64,000 nt of DNA from Myoxocephalus aenaeus (GCA_038501785.1 JBAMJR010000137.1:4684501-4748500); one strand, 5' to 3'; shown: positions 1 to 10,518, counted from the stretch's first letter. The notes: generated by a model from the letters alone, not told the origin. Numbers and translations: made by a program.

Positions 1-89
1 GGCAAAGAAGTGAAACTCCATTGTTGTGGTGTACAGATCCCAAAATAATGAAAACTGTGTCAATGTCCAAATATTTATGGACCTGACTG
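1..89. mobile_element. Tc1/mariner terminal-repeat fragment at window edge
   Basis: The minus-strand reading from 89 starts CAGTCAGGTCCATAAATATT and continues TTGGACATTGACACAG, flanked outside by TA. I recognise this as the terminal sequence of an abundant fish Tc1/mariner-type element. The rest lies outside the window, so autonomy cannot be judged. Confidence 0.65.
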
Positions 90-2055
90 TATATGGTTAA
101 AATGAGCTCTCACACATGGGCTGTGTCACTGCCAGTCATTTCTGTCCCTATTTTAAAAATAAATAATACCCAGAACAGACCTTCGGAAAATTGGGTGTTT
201 TGCAGATGAATCGCCGTCTTCGATTCTGCAGTACAGGTGTCAGAATGATACAGCAATCACAATTCAAGTATTCAGTTACAATTGTGTGCCGACTAAAAGT
301 TTAAATAGTTTTTACTGTTTTACCGGTAAAAGAAAATACATGTCAGGAAATAAAACAGATTATATTTTCAGGGAATGTGTTTTTAATCTATAGATTTAAT
401 ACAAAAGAAAATGATAACAGTACACTGTAATTCATAAGTTATTAAGAGGCGTTCCTGCACATGCAAGCATTGGAATCTGATGTCTCAGCAGCAAATCTAC
501 AACCACTTTTTTTTTTTTTTAAAACAGGTAAAAAGTCCCAGTATGTACAGACAACAGGTGGAAAAAAAAAAGTAGACTTTGAGATACATCTTCAGTCTCA
601 CCTTAGATTCCTCAAGATTTTTATGCAACAGCAGAAACAAAATCTCAGCTTCCCACTTAAACACCATCAGCCTGGGGGGAAAAACAAGGCATCATTTTCA
701 GTCACATTTACTTGAATCTAATATGGACTGTAAGAGCCCCAGAATGTAGAATGTGTGTTACTAATTTGTACTAGCATCTTATGCCAATTCTTGGTTATTG
801 AAAACTAAAGAACGTCACAAACCATGGTATTGATTGAAAATAGTTCTTACATATACCACTTTGTAAGTTCTACATATGCTTAACCTCACTATTTATTGCA
901 TACATCATCGAGTTATAGCCATGCTCGGTCTATTCATTGACTAAAATGTGATTATGATAAAGTATTAACAGTCTGGTGACGTAATAGGTTGCACACTTTT
1001 AACAGTTCATTGCACAGTAAAAAATGTGCACTAAAAATAACTACTGACCGTCACTTCATTAACTGTAATATGAAAAAGTTTTCAGGGGCATTGAAATAGC
1101 ACTAGGAAGCAAAAGTGTGTAGTTATGTTAATGGTCTATCCAATACAGCCTAAAACCTAGAAAAAAATTAACCTAGAAATCTTTACGCTTAAGCTATATA
1201 AATAAATACGGCGGATTACAGGCTGTTTTATAGAAATTAATCACATGCCTAAAACAACTCTTGGACTGAAACGTTTCTTTTGGCCAGATATGAGACGACC
1301 GGCATCCATAAAGAAGTTGAGCAGAGAAAAAGAATATGCATGTGATTTTATATATTCTATGTTCACAAAATTGTCGAATACATTTAAAAGTGGTTTAAAT
1401 TATATTGTGATTGAATAAAATAGTAATATTCTAATGATTTCAAAACTACCGGAAAAAAAATTCATGAAGCACTTTTTTTTTTTTTACAAATATATACATT
1501 TTTCAATCAGTTAGTCTCATTAAGATCAATACTGTTTTGCAAGAGAGACCTGAGTACAGCAGAAGAAACAGAACAGAGCTAAGACACAACAAAACACAGG
1601 CCCATACAAAAAGCATCAGAAACAAATCACAAACATCTGTTAAAACGTCCCCAAATAGCTTTGTTTTATAGATAGTTCAGTTCATGTTTAAAAAGTCTTC
1701 TGAAGTTCAGTCCATTTATGGAGGGAAAGTACTCGAGGCAGTCTGTTCCAGTTCAGTATTTAGTATCAAGAGTTAGTCAGACCTGGGATCTGGTTTAATG
1801 AAGTAATTTCACATTTTGAAATTGCAGCACAAGTAGGAGACATTTATAAACCAAAATGATGGGTGTATGTGACAGTGTTAGCCATAAGCCCATGATTGAA
1901 GAAAAGAAGGTTGAGCATGGTGACCTTTGCAAAAAATACAAAATCTGTAGGTAGGGGAGCTACTCAATAACGGTTATTACTATATAGTACGATAATTCTA
2001 CATTATTGGGGACACTGAGCAAGCCAGCTAAAGGATGTCTTATGAGAGAAACTAA

Positions 2056-2150
<95 letters not shown>

Positions 2151-2317
2151 GACATTCTACTCTGTTGTGGTTTTGATGTACTTCAAAACACAGAAGCTCA
2201 AAATGATACTATATCCTAAGAAACCCAACAGTGGAACCAATAATAAAACATGCACCAAATAATAAGACGGTCTGTTGGATGAAAAAGTACAAGTATATAA
2301 ATTAAAGGGGGGCTTAC
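90..2317 (-). other. cpsf7: cpsf7 3' UTR and downstream region
   Basis: No coding sequence recognised. AT-rich. A minus-strand AATAAA (plus TTTATT) at 892-897 is a candidate polyadenylation signal. Because of the donor after the stop codon, part of this stretch may be a 3'UTR intron whose acceptor I could not fix. The left boundary of the transcript is unknown. Confidence 0.45.
2061..2147. repeat. (TA)n microsatellite
   Basis: About 87 bp of uninterrupted TA dinucleotide, 170 bp downstream of the cpsf7 stop codon on the minus strand, within the 3'UTR or 3'UTR intron. Confidence 0.97.
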
Positions 2318-2321
2318 CAAG

Positions 2322-2532
2322 TTAGCGGTATCGGTCTCGGTAATCTCTGTGCCTTTCCCGTTCTCGAGAGCGTTCCTTGTCCCTCTCCCCGCTCCGGGAG
2401 CGTTGTCTGTGTCTTCGAGACATTCCTGCACCTTCCCAACCAGAAGAATCTTCTCGGTCACGTTCTCGGTCACGCTCTCTGTCGCGAACCCTGTCCCGGT
2501 CTCTTTCTTCTTCCCCAGAACGACTGCTACTG
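2322..2532 (-). CDS. cpsf7: cpsf7 coding exon 8 (RS-like tail and stop)
   Basis: Acceptor TCTCTGCAG at 2533-2534, then residues 381-449: SSSRSGEEERDRDR followed by alternating R/D/E and ending HRDYRDRYR, stop TAA at 2324-2322. Mixed-charge tails ending this way are characteristic of CPSF6/7. A consensus-like donor (GTAAGC) lies 4 nt after the stop, so the exon may run only to 2318 and splice to a 3'UTR exon. Confidence 0.85.
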
Positions 2533-5102
2533 CTGCAGAGAAACGTGTACTTGTGACCGACTGATCCTCAGCTTGGGTTTCTGTACGGACAATGGGAAGT
2601 CTGAGAGTGCCGACGCATTGTTCCACAAACCTGTAGCCATAGTTGCCCTGGATAGAGACGAGACAGTCCTTGAGTGAGGTGACCAGGGCTTGGCAGCGTT
2701 CATCTGCAAACACTCTAGACTGCTTAATGATGGCAATAGCAGTTAATAGAGTCTCCATGGCAACCCGCAAGTCTCCTGAATTAGAAATTGGAGAAGATAG
2801 TTCTTTTTAAATGGATGAAATTTACACTAATGCTTCTCTGTGAAAATAGGATTGAAGTAACATGCACAGACACAAATACAGAGAGCTTGGCCTTGAGCTC
2901 CACTGAATATCAACTTTACAATAAGAGAACTCAAGTTATTTTTCCACCAAGCCAAATAAGTTACTTCACAGAATCTGATCAGCTGTACTTACCAGCTGTT
3001 GCTCCAGACACCGCTTTGCTGATGGCACTGCTGGCAACGGCTTTATTTCTGTTCATCAGCTCCTCAAAATCTCTATCTGTATTTCGAGGTGTTTGTCTGA
3101 AAAATTCACAGATTGTTGTCATAATTATTAACCATCAACGCAAGTTATTAAAAAATAAATAAGTTTGCCATGAAATATATTTTCATGACTATGACAAAAG
3201 ATGTATTATCCTGAATATGTTCTATATACTTTATTATCGGCAGACGTTATATCATTTTTGCATTCCTCTCTTTATCCTGGTCTTTTGCTACGTAAAGATT
3301 CACTTTCCACAACAATATTATAATTTTATCTCATTGTGAAACCAAAACATATAACTGTTTATAGTTTGCTATCGTTTTAAATATAAAACTCTATAGTATG
3401 CTCTTACTTTTGTTGGCTGTAAGCTTGGCTGCTGTGCCCGTCGTGTGGTGGGGGAAAGAATGCCGGATTGACATGCAGACTGGGAGGTGGTTGGCTGGGA
3501 ACATGGATTGGATGAGGAGAGAACAAAGGGGGTGGCATGGGTTGCATGGGTGGAGGGATGTTTGGCGGCATATGTGGGAAAGGAGGAGGCGGATGACTAA
3601 GGAAAGGGCTTGGTAATGAGGGAAACCTGTTTACAAGTGGATGTGATGGGAAATATGGAGGTAAAGGAGGATGACTGGGCTCCTGTGATAATAATGAGGG
3701 AATCCTATCCGAAGAATCGGACTCCTTAGGATCTTTGGAACTAATACGCAGGGGTATACCTACAGAGGAAACAAAGTTTTTGTGAAAAATGACAATGCTG
3801 ACATTTTGCAATATAATATATATATATATTCAATAGTGTTTTTAAGATTTGTTGTGATCTTACGTTTATTTGCTACGTCCTCAAACGCACCGAGGTTCTG
3901 GCGAGTTGCAAAGCGACAGTCTACCTTATCCCCATTAAGCTCACAATGGGGTATTTTTTCCAATAATATTTTCAATGACTCTTCTGAGGTTACCACCACT
4001 TCTGCAAAGCTGTGAAACACAAAAGAAAAAAAACCACCACATGTCAACACTAAGTCAAAAATATTCACATCTTCTATAAATTGAAAAGCACACGCTTCCT
4101 TTCTTGCAATACAAAGCTGTCATTATAAACCTTAGATCTGCAACCACTCACCCTCTTGACTGGCCATTAAGTTTGTTCTCCGCAAATTTAATCTCTTTGA
4201 TGTCATTCACACCCAATGTTTGAGCCATGCATGTGATGTCCTTATCAGATGTCCACTGGAGATAGAAGCCGTTTTGGAAAATTGAGGGTGACAAAATGAC
4301 AGGATAGATAAGATACTTGTGATCTTGATTGTGATTGGGGAAGTTATTTCTCCATTCATTTTCATGTATTCATTGTTCTGCAAACCCATGTGGACAAAAC
4401 AACAGACATAGTATTGGACAATACAAATGAGATTCATATTAACACAGAGAGGGTGTTACTCACCCAGGGGAAATTTCCAATATATAAAGACAGTCTCCTC
4501 AGAGAGTGTCTTCCTGGTTGGCTTTTCACAGTTGTTGATTTAGCCTCATCTTTAGGTAGCTTCTTGTTAGGAGGAGTCACATTTGCAGTGGCTTTCTTGT
4601 CCCGATCGACTGAGCCAGTTAGAACAGCATCAAAAAGTTCATTTGCTTCAGCAATTCTGTCCAAATCCTGTGTGAGATAGAAGAAGAAAAGCAACAATAT
4701 CCCATTATATTCTGTTAACCTCAATCTTCAATGTAAAGAGCATACATTAACTATACACTGCCCGAGGAAATATAAATTCCCAGGCTCTCCAGCAGCTGCA
4801 GGAAATGTGGAGAAACATGGGATTATTTCTTAATTCTTTGGAATTGCCAATACTACAGGGATTTGTGCATAAAGTCTCTGAAATGGTACTTGATTCCACT
4901 CTGGGGAATAAAACACACGACACAGCATCACAACTCCAAATTGAGACTTTTCTAAGATGATGGACTTCATTTTGATACCCGAGGCTGTAAATGCTTGTTT
5001 GCTTACCATCAGACTCACCTCGTCGTTTTGATTGAGGTCACTGTAAAGATCTACGAGGTCCGTCTTGGAGCTACTTGGTCCGGCTGCAGGTCTAGCAGCC
5101 AT
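2322..5102 (-). CDS. cpsf7: Cleavage factor Im subunit CPSF7 (59-kDa-type), complete 8-exon coding sequence
   Basis: Seen: joining 5019-5102, 4464-4667, 4152-4255, 3864-4009, 3408-3759, 2993-3096, 2631-2775 and 2322-2532 on the minus strand gives an uninterrupted 449-residue protein with GT..AG introns. An RRM lies at about residues 87-180, with RNP2-like LYIGNF (89-94) and RNP1-like RGFAEV (130-135). A proline-rich middle follows at 185-290, containing NPAFFPPP, then a conserved helical block (DFEELMNRNKA through ETLLTAIAIIKQSR) and an R/D/E/S-rich tail (381-449). Known: CPSF6 and CPSF7 bind NUDT21 through the RRM to form CFIm, which recognises UGUA and influences nuclear poly(A)-site choice; the RS-like tail mediates protein contacts. 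The RRM block ATRQNL and the AEVVV strand are closer to CPSF7 than CPSF6 as I remember them. The start ATG has G at -3 and +4. The N-terminus (1-85) is divergent from the human protein. Orthology is supported by the neighbour sdhaf2; CPSF6 is the main alternative. Confidence 0.88.
2631..2775 (-). CDS. cpsf7: cpsf7 coding exon 7
   Basis: Residues 333-379 with ETLLTAIAIIKQSR and RCQALVTSLKDCL, a block shared by CPSF6 and CPSF7. Acceptor TAATTCAG. The donor is CAG/GTTTGT, which is weaker than the others, and read-through past it loses the RS-like frame. Confidence 0.85.
2993..3096 (-). CDS. cpsf7: cpsf7 coding exon 6
   Basis: Residues 298-331, QTPRNTDRDFEELMNRN then KAVASSAISKAVSGATAG, matching the highly conserved FE.(I/L)M.RN(K/R)A block of CPSF6/7. 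Acceptor TTTTTCAG, donor GTAAGTAC. Confidence 0.87.
3408..3759 (-). CDS. cpsf7: cpsf7 coding exon 5 (proline-rich domain)
   Basis: Residues 181-296. It is dominated by Pro, His, Phe and Met, with runs such as HPPPPFPHMPP and the conserved HVNPAFFPPP. Acceptor CTGTAG, donor GTAAGAG. This low-complexity region separates the RRM from the C-terminal helical block in CFIm large subunits. Confidence 0.86.
3864..4009 (-). CDS. cpsf7: cpsf7 coding exon 4 (end of RRM)
   Basis: Residues 132-179, beginning FAEVVVTSEESL and including GDKVDCRFATRQNL, the block that follows the RRM in CPSF7. Acceptor TTCACAG, donor GTAAGA; phase 1 at its 3' end. Confidence 0.87.
4152..4255 (-). CDS. cpsf7: cpsf7 coding exon 3 (RRM core)
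   Basis: Residues 97-131, starting WTSDKDITCMAQ, which restores the WW pair typical of CPSF6/7 RRMs, and ending NGQSRG with the last glycine split. Acceptor CTCCAG, donor GTGAGT. It is too short to stand out without splicing analysis. Confidence 0.87.
4464..4667 (-). CDS. cpsf7: cpsf7 coding exon 2
   Basis: Exactly 68 codons, residues 29-96, phase 0 at both ends. Acceptor CACACAG, donor GTGAGT. It carries a lysine- and threonine-rich spacer and the first RRM strand (LYIGNFPW). Confidence 0.87.
5019..5102 (-). CDS. cpsf7: cpsf7 coding exon 1
   Basis: Residues 1-28, beginning MAARPAAGPSSS and ending LNQNDE. It ends in phase 0 before donor GTGAGT. The acidic DLVDLYSDL stretch resembles the short acidic N-terminal segment of CFIm large subunits. 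Confidence 0.85.
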
Positions 5103-5896
5103 CCCGCGGGCCTAAAATGATCCAATTGATGAAACTGCAGCTAGTCCAGTATGTTTAGTTTGTTCTCAGCGTAGTTCACACATGCACACGTAGCAAATGA
5201 TCCGCGCACACCAACAACAGGTGCACTGACAATATTCAGGATTTGTTGCTAACGTGTCGCCTTGTTGCTAACGTGAACCAGCTCGAGTCCGCACAAAACT
5301 TACGTTAACGTCAGCTGAAACAAAATATGATAAACCGAGAATACGACACGCGAACATTAGTCAAGAAACACTATTTTTAATGATCACTTTCAAAATACAT
5401 GCATGGTCTTTCATGTATGAGTTCAAATAGTTAAGATAGTTTCAGACTACTGGAGGCTCGCTCTCTTATCAGATAGCTAATGGTGCTAATGCTAATCTTC
5501 CTGTACGTGAGCATTTAAGTGCATCGGGAATATGTCCCCGGTTACCAACAACAAACAATATTTGGTTCCTACTGTACGTCTCTATATATCATAATTTCAT
5601 TGATTGTCAAAAAATATACTGAATATACACAAACTACGTTACAAACCTTAAATGTAACACGCTGGGGCCACTTGTGTCTTTATATAGGCTAAATATTACG
5701 GTCACTTTGGCACTACGACGTCAGGTGTGCGCTGCATCCGGTCCCCACTCGATAGTTGTCCGTGTGCTGCTGTAACGTGAAACCTGCTTGTGTAATTTTA
5801 CTGTTTTGTGTCTGACATTCAGACATCTGCAACGTTTTCACGGCGGAGAAGCACTTCACCTAGAAGTCTCTCAACGTAACAAGAAATACGGTTACA
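5103..5896. promoter_or_regulatory. Head-to-head promoter interval of cpsf7 and sdhaf2
   Basis: The two start codons are 794 bp apart on opposite strands, so both promoters and both 5'UTRs must lie here unless upstream exons exist. It contains scattered CpG (CCGCGGG beside the cpsf7 ATG; ACGACGTCAGG at 5714-5724, a CRE-like core) and no obvious TATA box with fixed spacing. Human CPSF7 and SDHAF2 are likewise neighbours in divergent orientation, to my knowledge. TSS positions are not visible from sequence alone. Confidence 0.6.
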
Positions 5897-5923
5897 ATGA
5901 TCTCTTCTGTTGTTGCGAAAAGG
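5897..5923 (+). CDS. sdhaf2: sdhaf2 coding exon 1
   Basis: Nine codons, MISSVVAKR, ending in phase 0 at donor GTGAGTT. It encodes the start of the mitochondrial targeting sequence. The exon is too short for ORF detection and was assigned from the Kozak-like ATG and the in-frame join to exon 2. Confidence 0.82.
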
Positions 5924-8900
5924 GTGAGTTATCTAATGAACGTTACATTTACTGTAGATCTGTTGCTAGTTCACTCGAGGAAATTTGAAAGATTTAACGC
6001 TAATTGAAAAAATAAATTAAAAAAAAGGAATATTACGATGCACCAGCATTGTATTAAGGTTGTAGTTAAATAACTATCTTAACGTTAGATTGTTGAGTTC
6101 AGCCTTTTGGCTGGAGGGCAATTGTACAATCCCGGGGTAAACAGTTGTACAACAGGGCATCGTGGGATGTTATGTAACTCCCCTCTGCTTCGCTCTCTTT
6201 TTCGGTGTAACGTTATTGATTTTACATTTAGGCTAACTTAACTTCAGGTTCTTTATCTAATAGAAGCCAGCAAGCCACTTAAGTTGCAATATTGAATGGA
6301 AGACGTATAGAGTTACAGTTTCTTTACTAACCTTACATATGCATGGTTTTACATTAATGCAATTGTAAATGTATCATTACCATAAACTCCTTTTCTTGAA
6401 ATTGCTTTATTCCACTGTGTTTTTGCACAATAAGCCAATACATCTACATTCTTCAACACAGCAAAAACAAAGCACAAAGTAATAAGAGTGTGATGGCAGA
6501 GATGAACAAAAACACCACAAAAGAGAGGCAATGGGGGGATTATACCAACATATCAGAGTAAATGGCTAGATAAATACATATATAGATACATTATATAGAA
6601 ATCAAAGAACAAGCCTACATAACATCATTTGGTCTCAGTGTGACTCACATTTTCCTCTCATCAAATCAACATGCACCTCGTTACATATAGATGAGAGCAA
6701 GGACAACGAAGTGAGATGTGTCAGCTCAACAATATTACTGCCTATTTAAAAATATGTTAAACTGATTACACAGTGAATTATTTGACCCATCACATGACTT
6801 TGATGGAACAGTTCATTACAATGTACTGGTACTTGCTCAAACCTGTGTATGTGTTGTCAGCTGGTGACAGGTATGTGCCAGGCAGCATGGAGACCAGCAG
6901 TCACAGCGCTGGTATCATCTCGGGGTTACCGTGGCGATACGCCAGATGACACAAGGGGAGACATGATTGAGATCCCTCTGCCACCTTGGGACGAGAGGCC
7001 CGGCGAGCCCACTGACATCAAGAAGCGACGCCTGCTGTATGAGAGTCGCAAGAGGGGCATGTTGGAGAACTGCATTCTGCTCAGGTGACTGTTTCTCTCT
7101 TATCTGTCCGGCATCTGGTATATTAAAGGTGTGTTTCAAGTTTCATTTGTACCCTTTGGCCCACTTTGTAATTTAAGTTCACAGTGTAGAATAGGTTGAG
7201 GGGGGTAAGAAGTAGAGGTACACAAATAGGAACAACAAGGGCAACAATAAGCATGATGGTAATCATGCATAGTGATCATAAAAGCACAATTTTCCTGATT
7301 AAAAAAACATCCCACAGGTGAGCAGTGTCAGCAGGCAGGAATAACAATAAGGAACCCAAAGAAGAAATGGTTTCCCAGTGAGCAGTCCATTCACGAGCGG
7401 CTCAGATAATTACCAGCAACCATGACTTTCCATTTTTAAAATTAATTCTCCACCTCTCTTCCAGCCTTTTTGCGAAGCGATACCTGAACACAATGAATGA
7501 GAACCAGCTGCTGCAGTATGACAGACTGATTAATGAACCAAGCAATGACTGGGACATCTACTACTGGGCAACAGGTGAGAGAATAGCTTATAGTTTCTCC
7601 TCAGAGGTTTGACGTTGCCTCTCATTCAGGATAGTAGAGCTAATGCATAAGAATCATTGGATGGAGAGCTGCGAACAGATTTAAGACACTGAATGGAACG
7701 TGGATGTACTATAGCTTCTCTGCGCAAAACACATTCATATTTAATGACACAAACATTTTAGCTTTGCAATATTAATGTTAGTACAAATTTACAATAACAA
7801 CTAGAGACCATCTTGCGACAGGATCTCACCAGCCATGACGCAAACTCAGGCCAGGGGCGTAAAGTGAGCGTGGGGGGGGGGGGGGGGGGTGATGGCCACT
7901 TCCACGCTTTCTGCCGCCCTACTTCTGGCACCCTTGTTCGGATTACACCCATCTTCGAACTCCACCTTCATTTTGATTTTGATTATCACTGTGACTGCAT
8001 TTTGCATGGTTTTGACGTTGCGGGGGACAAATTCTGTCCACAGACAGACAGACAGACAGACAGAAATATAAACATTTGGCAAAGTGCTCAAAACCACTCC
8101 TGCATTAGTTCCTCTATAGTAGGGGTCTCCAGGACCACCTTGATGACACGCATACACAGACTCACAAGGTGAAAACTAAATCCAGCATTGCCATCACATT
8201 TTTTATTTTTCACTGCTCATTTTGGCTTGGACTTCATTCTGGGAGCTCATTCACTGTCCCAGTATAGCTAACCACTCTATTCATGAGATTTTCTCTAATT
8301 TGATTCAATTATGTGTCCGTTTTGTTGTGCAGAACAGTCAAACAACATAATCAGTGCGAGAATAAGAGTCAACATGTCCAATTTGCAACACCGCTCTGGA
8401 AAACCAAACAAAAACTGTTGCAGGCAGGCTGACTTGCAGGCATAAACGATTATGCATGGATCATTTTATATTCATCAATTATCAGCTGAAATAGTTTTCC
8501 ATCTTGAATTAATAAACAGAACATTTTGACCACTGAGAATCTGGGAGTGAGCCCTGTACGAGGCATTAAAATGACCAGATGAGACATTAGAATCAAGAAT
8601 CCAATTTATTCTGCAGAGACACTGTTGTTGCTTGTGAGAAGGATCATAATTGTGCTTTGCCATTACTACAATATGAAACAAATGCAAACGTTCAGGAGGA
8701 TTTTTTTCGCGTCATCATCAGGGTGTAAAAGATCATGTTGAATCAGCAGGTCAGCCTCTCAGTTTTTTGTTCTCAGCTGGTCCTAAAATAGATCAAGGTG
8801 ATGTCAGAAGGGCTGCCCTGTGTGTGCCCATTGTTCCTCAGCTATCTGTCATAGGTCAACCTGTTCTCTTTGTGCTTACAGAAGCTCAGCCCACCCCTGA

Positions 8901-9012
8901 TGTTTACCAAGGAGAGATCATGGATATGTTGAAGGAGTTCACAAAGAACCGCAACCAGGAACAGAGGTTAGATGCACCCAACTTGGAGTACCTGGATAAG
9001 GAAAGCCAGTGA
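5897..9012 (+). CDS. sdhaf2: Succinate dehydrogenase assembly factor 2, mitochondrial, complete 4-exon coding sequence
   Basis: Seen: exons 5897-5923, 6861-7084, 7465-7574 and 8882-9012 join in frame to 163 residues plus TGA; human SDHAF2 is 166 residues as I recall. The N-terminus (MISSVVAKR, then Arg/Ala/Ser-rich to about 33) looks like a mitochondrial presequence. The conserved core DMIEIPLPPWDER (42-54), RLLYESRKRGMLENCILLS (66-84), YDRLINEPSNDWDIYYWAT and a C-terminal helix DMLKEFTKNRNQEQRL follow. Known: SDHAF2 (Sdh5/SdhE family) binds SDHA in the matrix and is needed for covalent FAD attachment, hence complex II assembly. The glycine of RKRGM (G75 here, equivalent to human Gly78, mutated in hereditary paraganglioma) is intact. 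Start chosen because this ATG has A at -3 and gives a presequence-like exon ending at donor GTGAGT. Confidence 0.95.
5924..6860 (+). other. sdhaf2: sdhaf2 intron 1
   Basis: 937 bp, AT-rich, donor GTGAGTT, acceptor TTGTCAG. I see no gene or recognisable repeat in it. Confidence 0.8.
6861..7084 (+). CDS. sdhaf2: sdhaf2 coding exon 2
   Basis: Residues 10-83. Acceptor GTTGTCAG, donor CAG/GTGACT after ILL. It contains the family signature IPLPPWDER and the RKRGMLEN turn that contacts SDHA in the family. Confidence 0.95.
7465..7574 (+). CDS. sdhaf2: sdhaf2 coding exon 3
   Basis: Residues 84(split)-121, with LFAKRYL and YDRLINEPSNDWDIYYWAT, the most conserved helical part of the Sdh5 fold. Acceptor CTTCCAG, donor GTGAGA. 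Confidence 0.96.
7872..7889. repeat. Poly-G run
   Basis: 18 consecutive G on the plus strand in sdhaf2 intron 3. It is prone to slippage and sequencing error, so its length may be unreliable. Confidence 0.95.
8041..8064. repeat. (CAGA)n microsatellite
   Basis: Six CAGA units in sdhaf2 intron 3, directly preceded by TTCTGTCCA. Confidence 0.93.
8712..8855. repeat. Dispersed/local repeat, copy A (related copy at 10363-10510)
   Basis: Shares TCCTAAAATAGA and GGTGATGTCAGA plus flanking similarity with 10363-10510 in the same orientation. It spans the last part of sdhaf2 intron 3 to within about 27 bp of the exon 4 acceptor. Family not identified. Confidence 0.6.
8882..9012 (+). CDS. sdhaf2: sdhaf2 coding exon 4 and stop
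   Basis: Residues from the split Glu after YYWAT: AQPTPDVYQGEIMDML through NLEYLDKESQ, then TGA. Acceptor GCTTACAG. The ending corresponds to the human LEYLFEKPR end. Confidence 0.95.
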
Positions 9013-9605
9013 GGTCCATGGCCCTTTGGACCTTCTCAGAGACTCATTTTGGCTGGGACGCGTGGTGAAATATCAGTGTCACAACCCACCAGAAAATAAT
9101 CTTCAGAGCCCGCTGTGTTTTTTCAGTTATTCATAGCAGAATGAACAAAATATTGTGGCATGGAAAATATTTAGAACGCTTTACTCTCCAGTACTATTTA
9201 CCTTTCTATGAAATATTCTCGCCATGAAAGCCTCCATCCTCTATATCCTGTGCCAACTCCAGTCAGTCATTATAGGGGGAAGAAGATTCATGGAAGCTGA
9301 GGGACGTTGGATCGAGCGAAGATTGATGCAACGCAAAATATTAGCAAGGTGCTCTAAATATTTTAAATTAAGTGTATTGTAAATTTCTGATTCAAGACTA
9401 TACATTAAAACTGATGAATCTGAGTAAGTCAGCTTTAATAGATGGATACAAGCTGACAATCTGTTTCTATACCGAACTGTTAAACAGAGACACATTACTC
9501 ACACTTTAGTGTAGCTTGTTGAATTGTCATGTTTGTGTTCAATGATTGTACTGTGCCTATCACATACATTATGGGTTATTTAATAAATGGTGATGCTTTA
9601 CTGTC
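9013..9605 (+). other. sdhaf2: sdhaf2 3' UTR
   Basis: Runs from the TGA to a canonical AATAAA at 9582-9587; cleavage is expected some 10-25 nt later. No other coding potential recognised in it. Confidence 0.65.
9582..9587 (+). terminator. sdhaf2: Candidate polyadenylation signal of sdhaf2
   Basis: Perfect AATAAA hexamer 570 nt after the stop codon, followed by a T-rich stretch (GCTTTACTGTCTTCTCCC) that could serve as downstream element. No earlier AATAAA noticed in the UTR. Confidence 0.6.
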
Positions 9606-10362
9606 TTCTCCCATTACTATTTTCACATTCCAGAGGGTTAAATAACATACTGATGGTATGTATGGTATTTGTTGTATAATGAAGGTTGACTGCAGTGTCA
9701 CTACATGGACACATGGTGGAAGCAGATCACCTTGCTTTCAGTGACGGTCAAACTGAAACACCTGCTGAGCTTGGTATCATCGGCAAATGGGTCACCTGCA
9801 AAACGCACAGCTCACATACCTTATTATTCCTGCATTGTGAAAACATCCGTCCATCGTTACCATATTTGGAGGAATCCTTCGAGCCAATAGATGATACAAA
9901 TGGAGGTGCAATCTGCCTAAAAAAAAAACATCAACAAAAAATAAACCTACTGTTACTACCCTACTTGATTTAAGGATGAAAATAACGTTAGCCTTTTATG
10001 AAGCAAAGCATCAGTGACAATTTGTGTCAAGCCGAGTTTCCAATTAAAGCACATATATTTTAGCTTAAAGCCATTTGAACAACAAGGTTAAAATTCTCTC
10101 CTCCATCACTGGATCAGTGTGTGTTGGCTGTGGGGGAAATTTCTTGCCCGGCTGTGTGTCATGTTGGTTCAGTGGAACCTTGTACTGAGAGCAGAAGGGA
10201 AATGCCCTCTGGCCAGGAGATGTGCACAGAATCTCAAAACTGATGACAAGCCTGCTTGTGTACGCCCAGAGAATCATAATGTGCACATGATCCACTGCCT
10301 AGGTGTTACACAAACAAGGCAATCGTACAGCTATGAGACAAATGTTGATGTGCATTTTCTTT

Positions 10363-10510
10363 CTCATCACTTCTTAAGGAAAAATATGTTGAGTAAGCAG
10401 CAGAACCTTCAATGTTTATGTTCTTAGCTTGTCCTAAAATAGACTCAGGTGATGTCAGAGGGGTTCCCCTCGGTGTGCTCTTTGCTCTTCTGCCATCTGT
10501 CTCATCATAT
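10363..10510. repeat. Dispersed/local repeat, copy B
   Basis: Direct-orientation relative of 8712-8855, ending just before a hAT-type MITE begins at about 10519. The exon that follows copy A is absent after copy B, so copy B is not a functional duplicate of sdhaf2 exon 4. Confidence 0.6.
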
Positions 10511-10518
10511 ATCTTAAT

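Larger units (their letters stand above)
7575..8881 (+). other. sdhaf2: sdhaf2 intron 3 with low-complexity tracts
   Basis: 1.3 kb. It holds an 18-base poly-G run (7872-7889) inside a segment that looks like a decayed dispersed repeat, a (CAGA)n tract (8041-8064), and near its 3' end a segment (8712-8855) repeated at 10.4 kb. Short ORFs across it look like chance. Confidence 0.75.

Noticed and set aside
461..715. 84-codon plus-strand frame with poly-Phe near the window start
   Set aside because: Composed of T-run sequence in the cpsf7 downstream region; no homology seen.
2349..2564. Plus-strand frame opposite the cpsf7 last exon
   Set aside because: Antisense shadow of the RS-like tail codons.
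2216..2770. 184-codon minus-strand frame through cpsf7 exon 7 into intron
   Set aside because: Only its first 49 codons match CPSF7; after the donor at 2630 the correct RS-like protein is in another frame, so intron read-through is not the coding path.
8767..9012. Longer open frame extending sdhaf2 exon 4 upstream
   Set aside because: The extra 5' part is intron 3 sequence; the acceptor at 8880-8881 restores frame with exon 3 and the conserved YYWATE join.
9686..9973. Two overlapping plus-strand frames just after sdhaf2
   Set aside because: No recognised family and no splice structure linking them to sdhaf2; downstream of its poly(A) signal.
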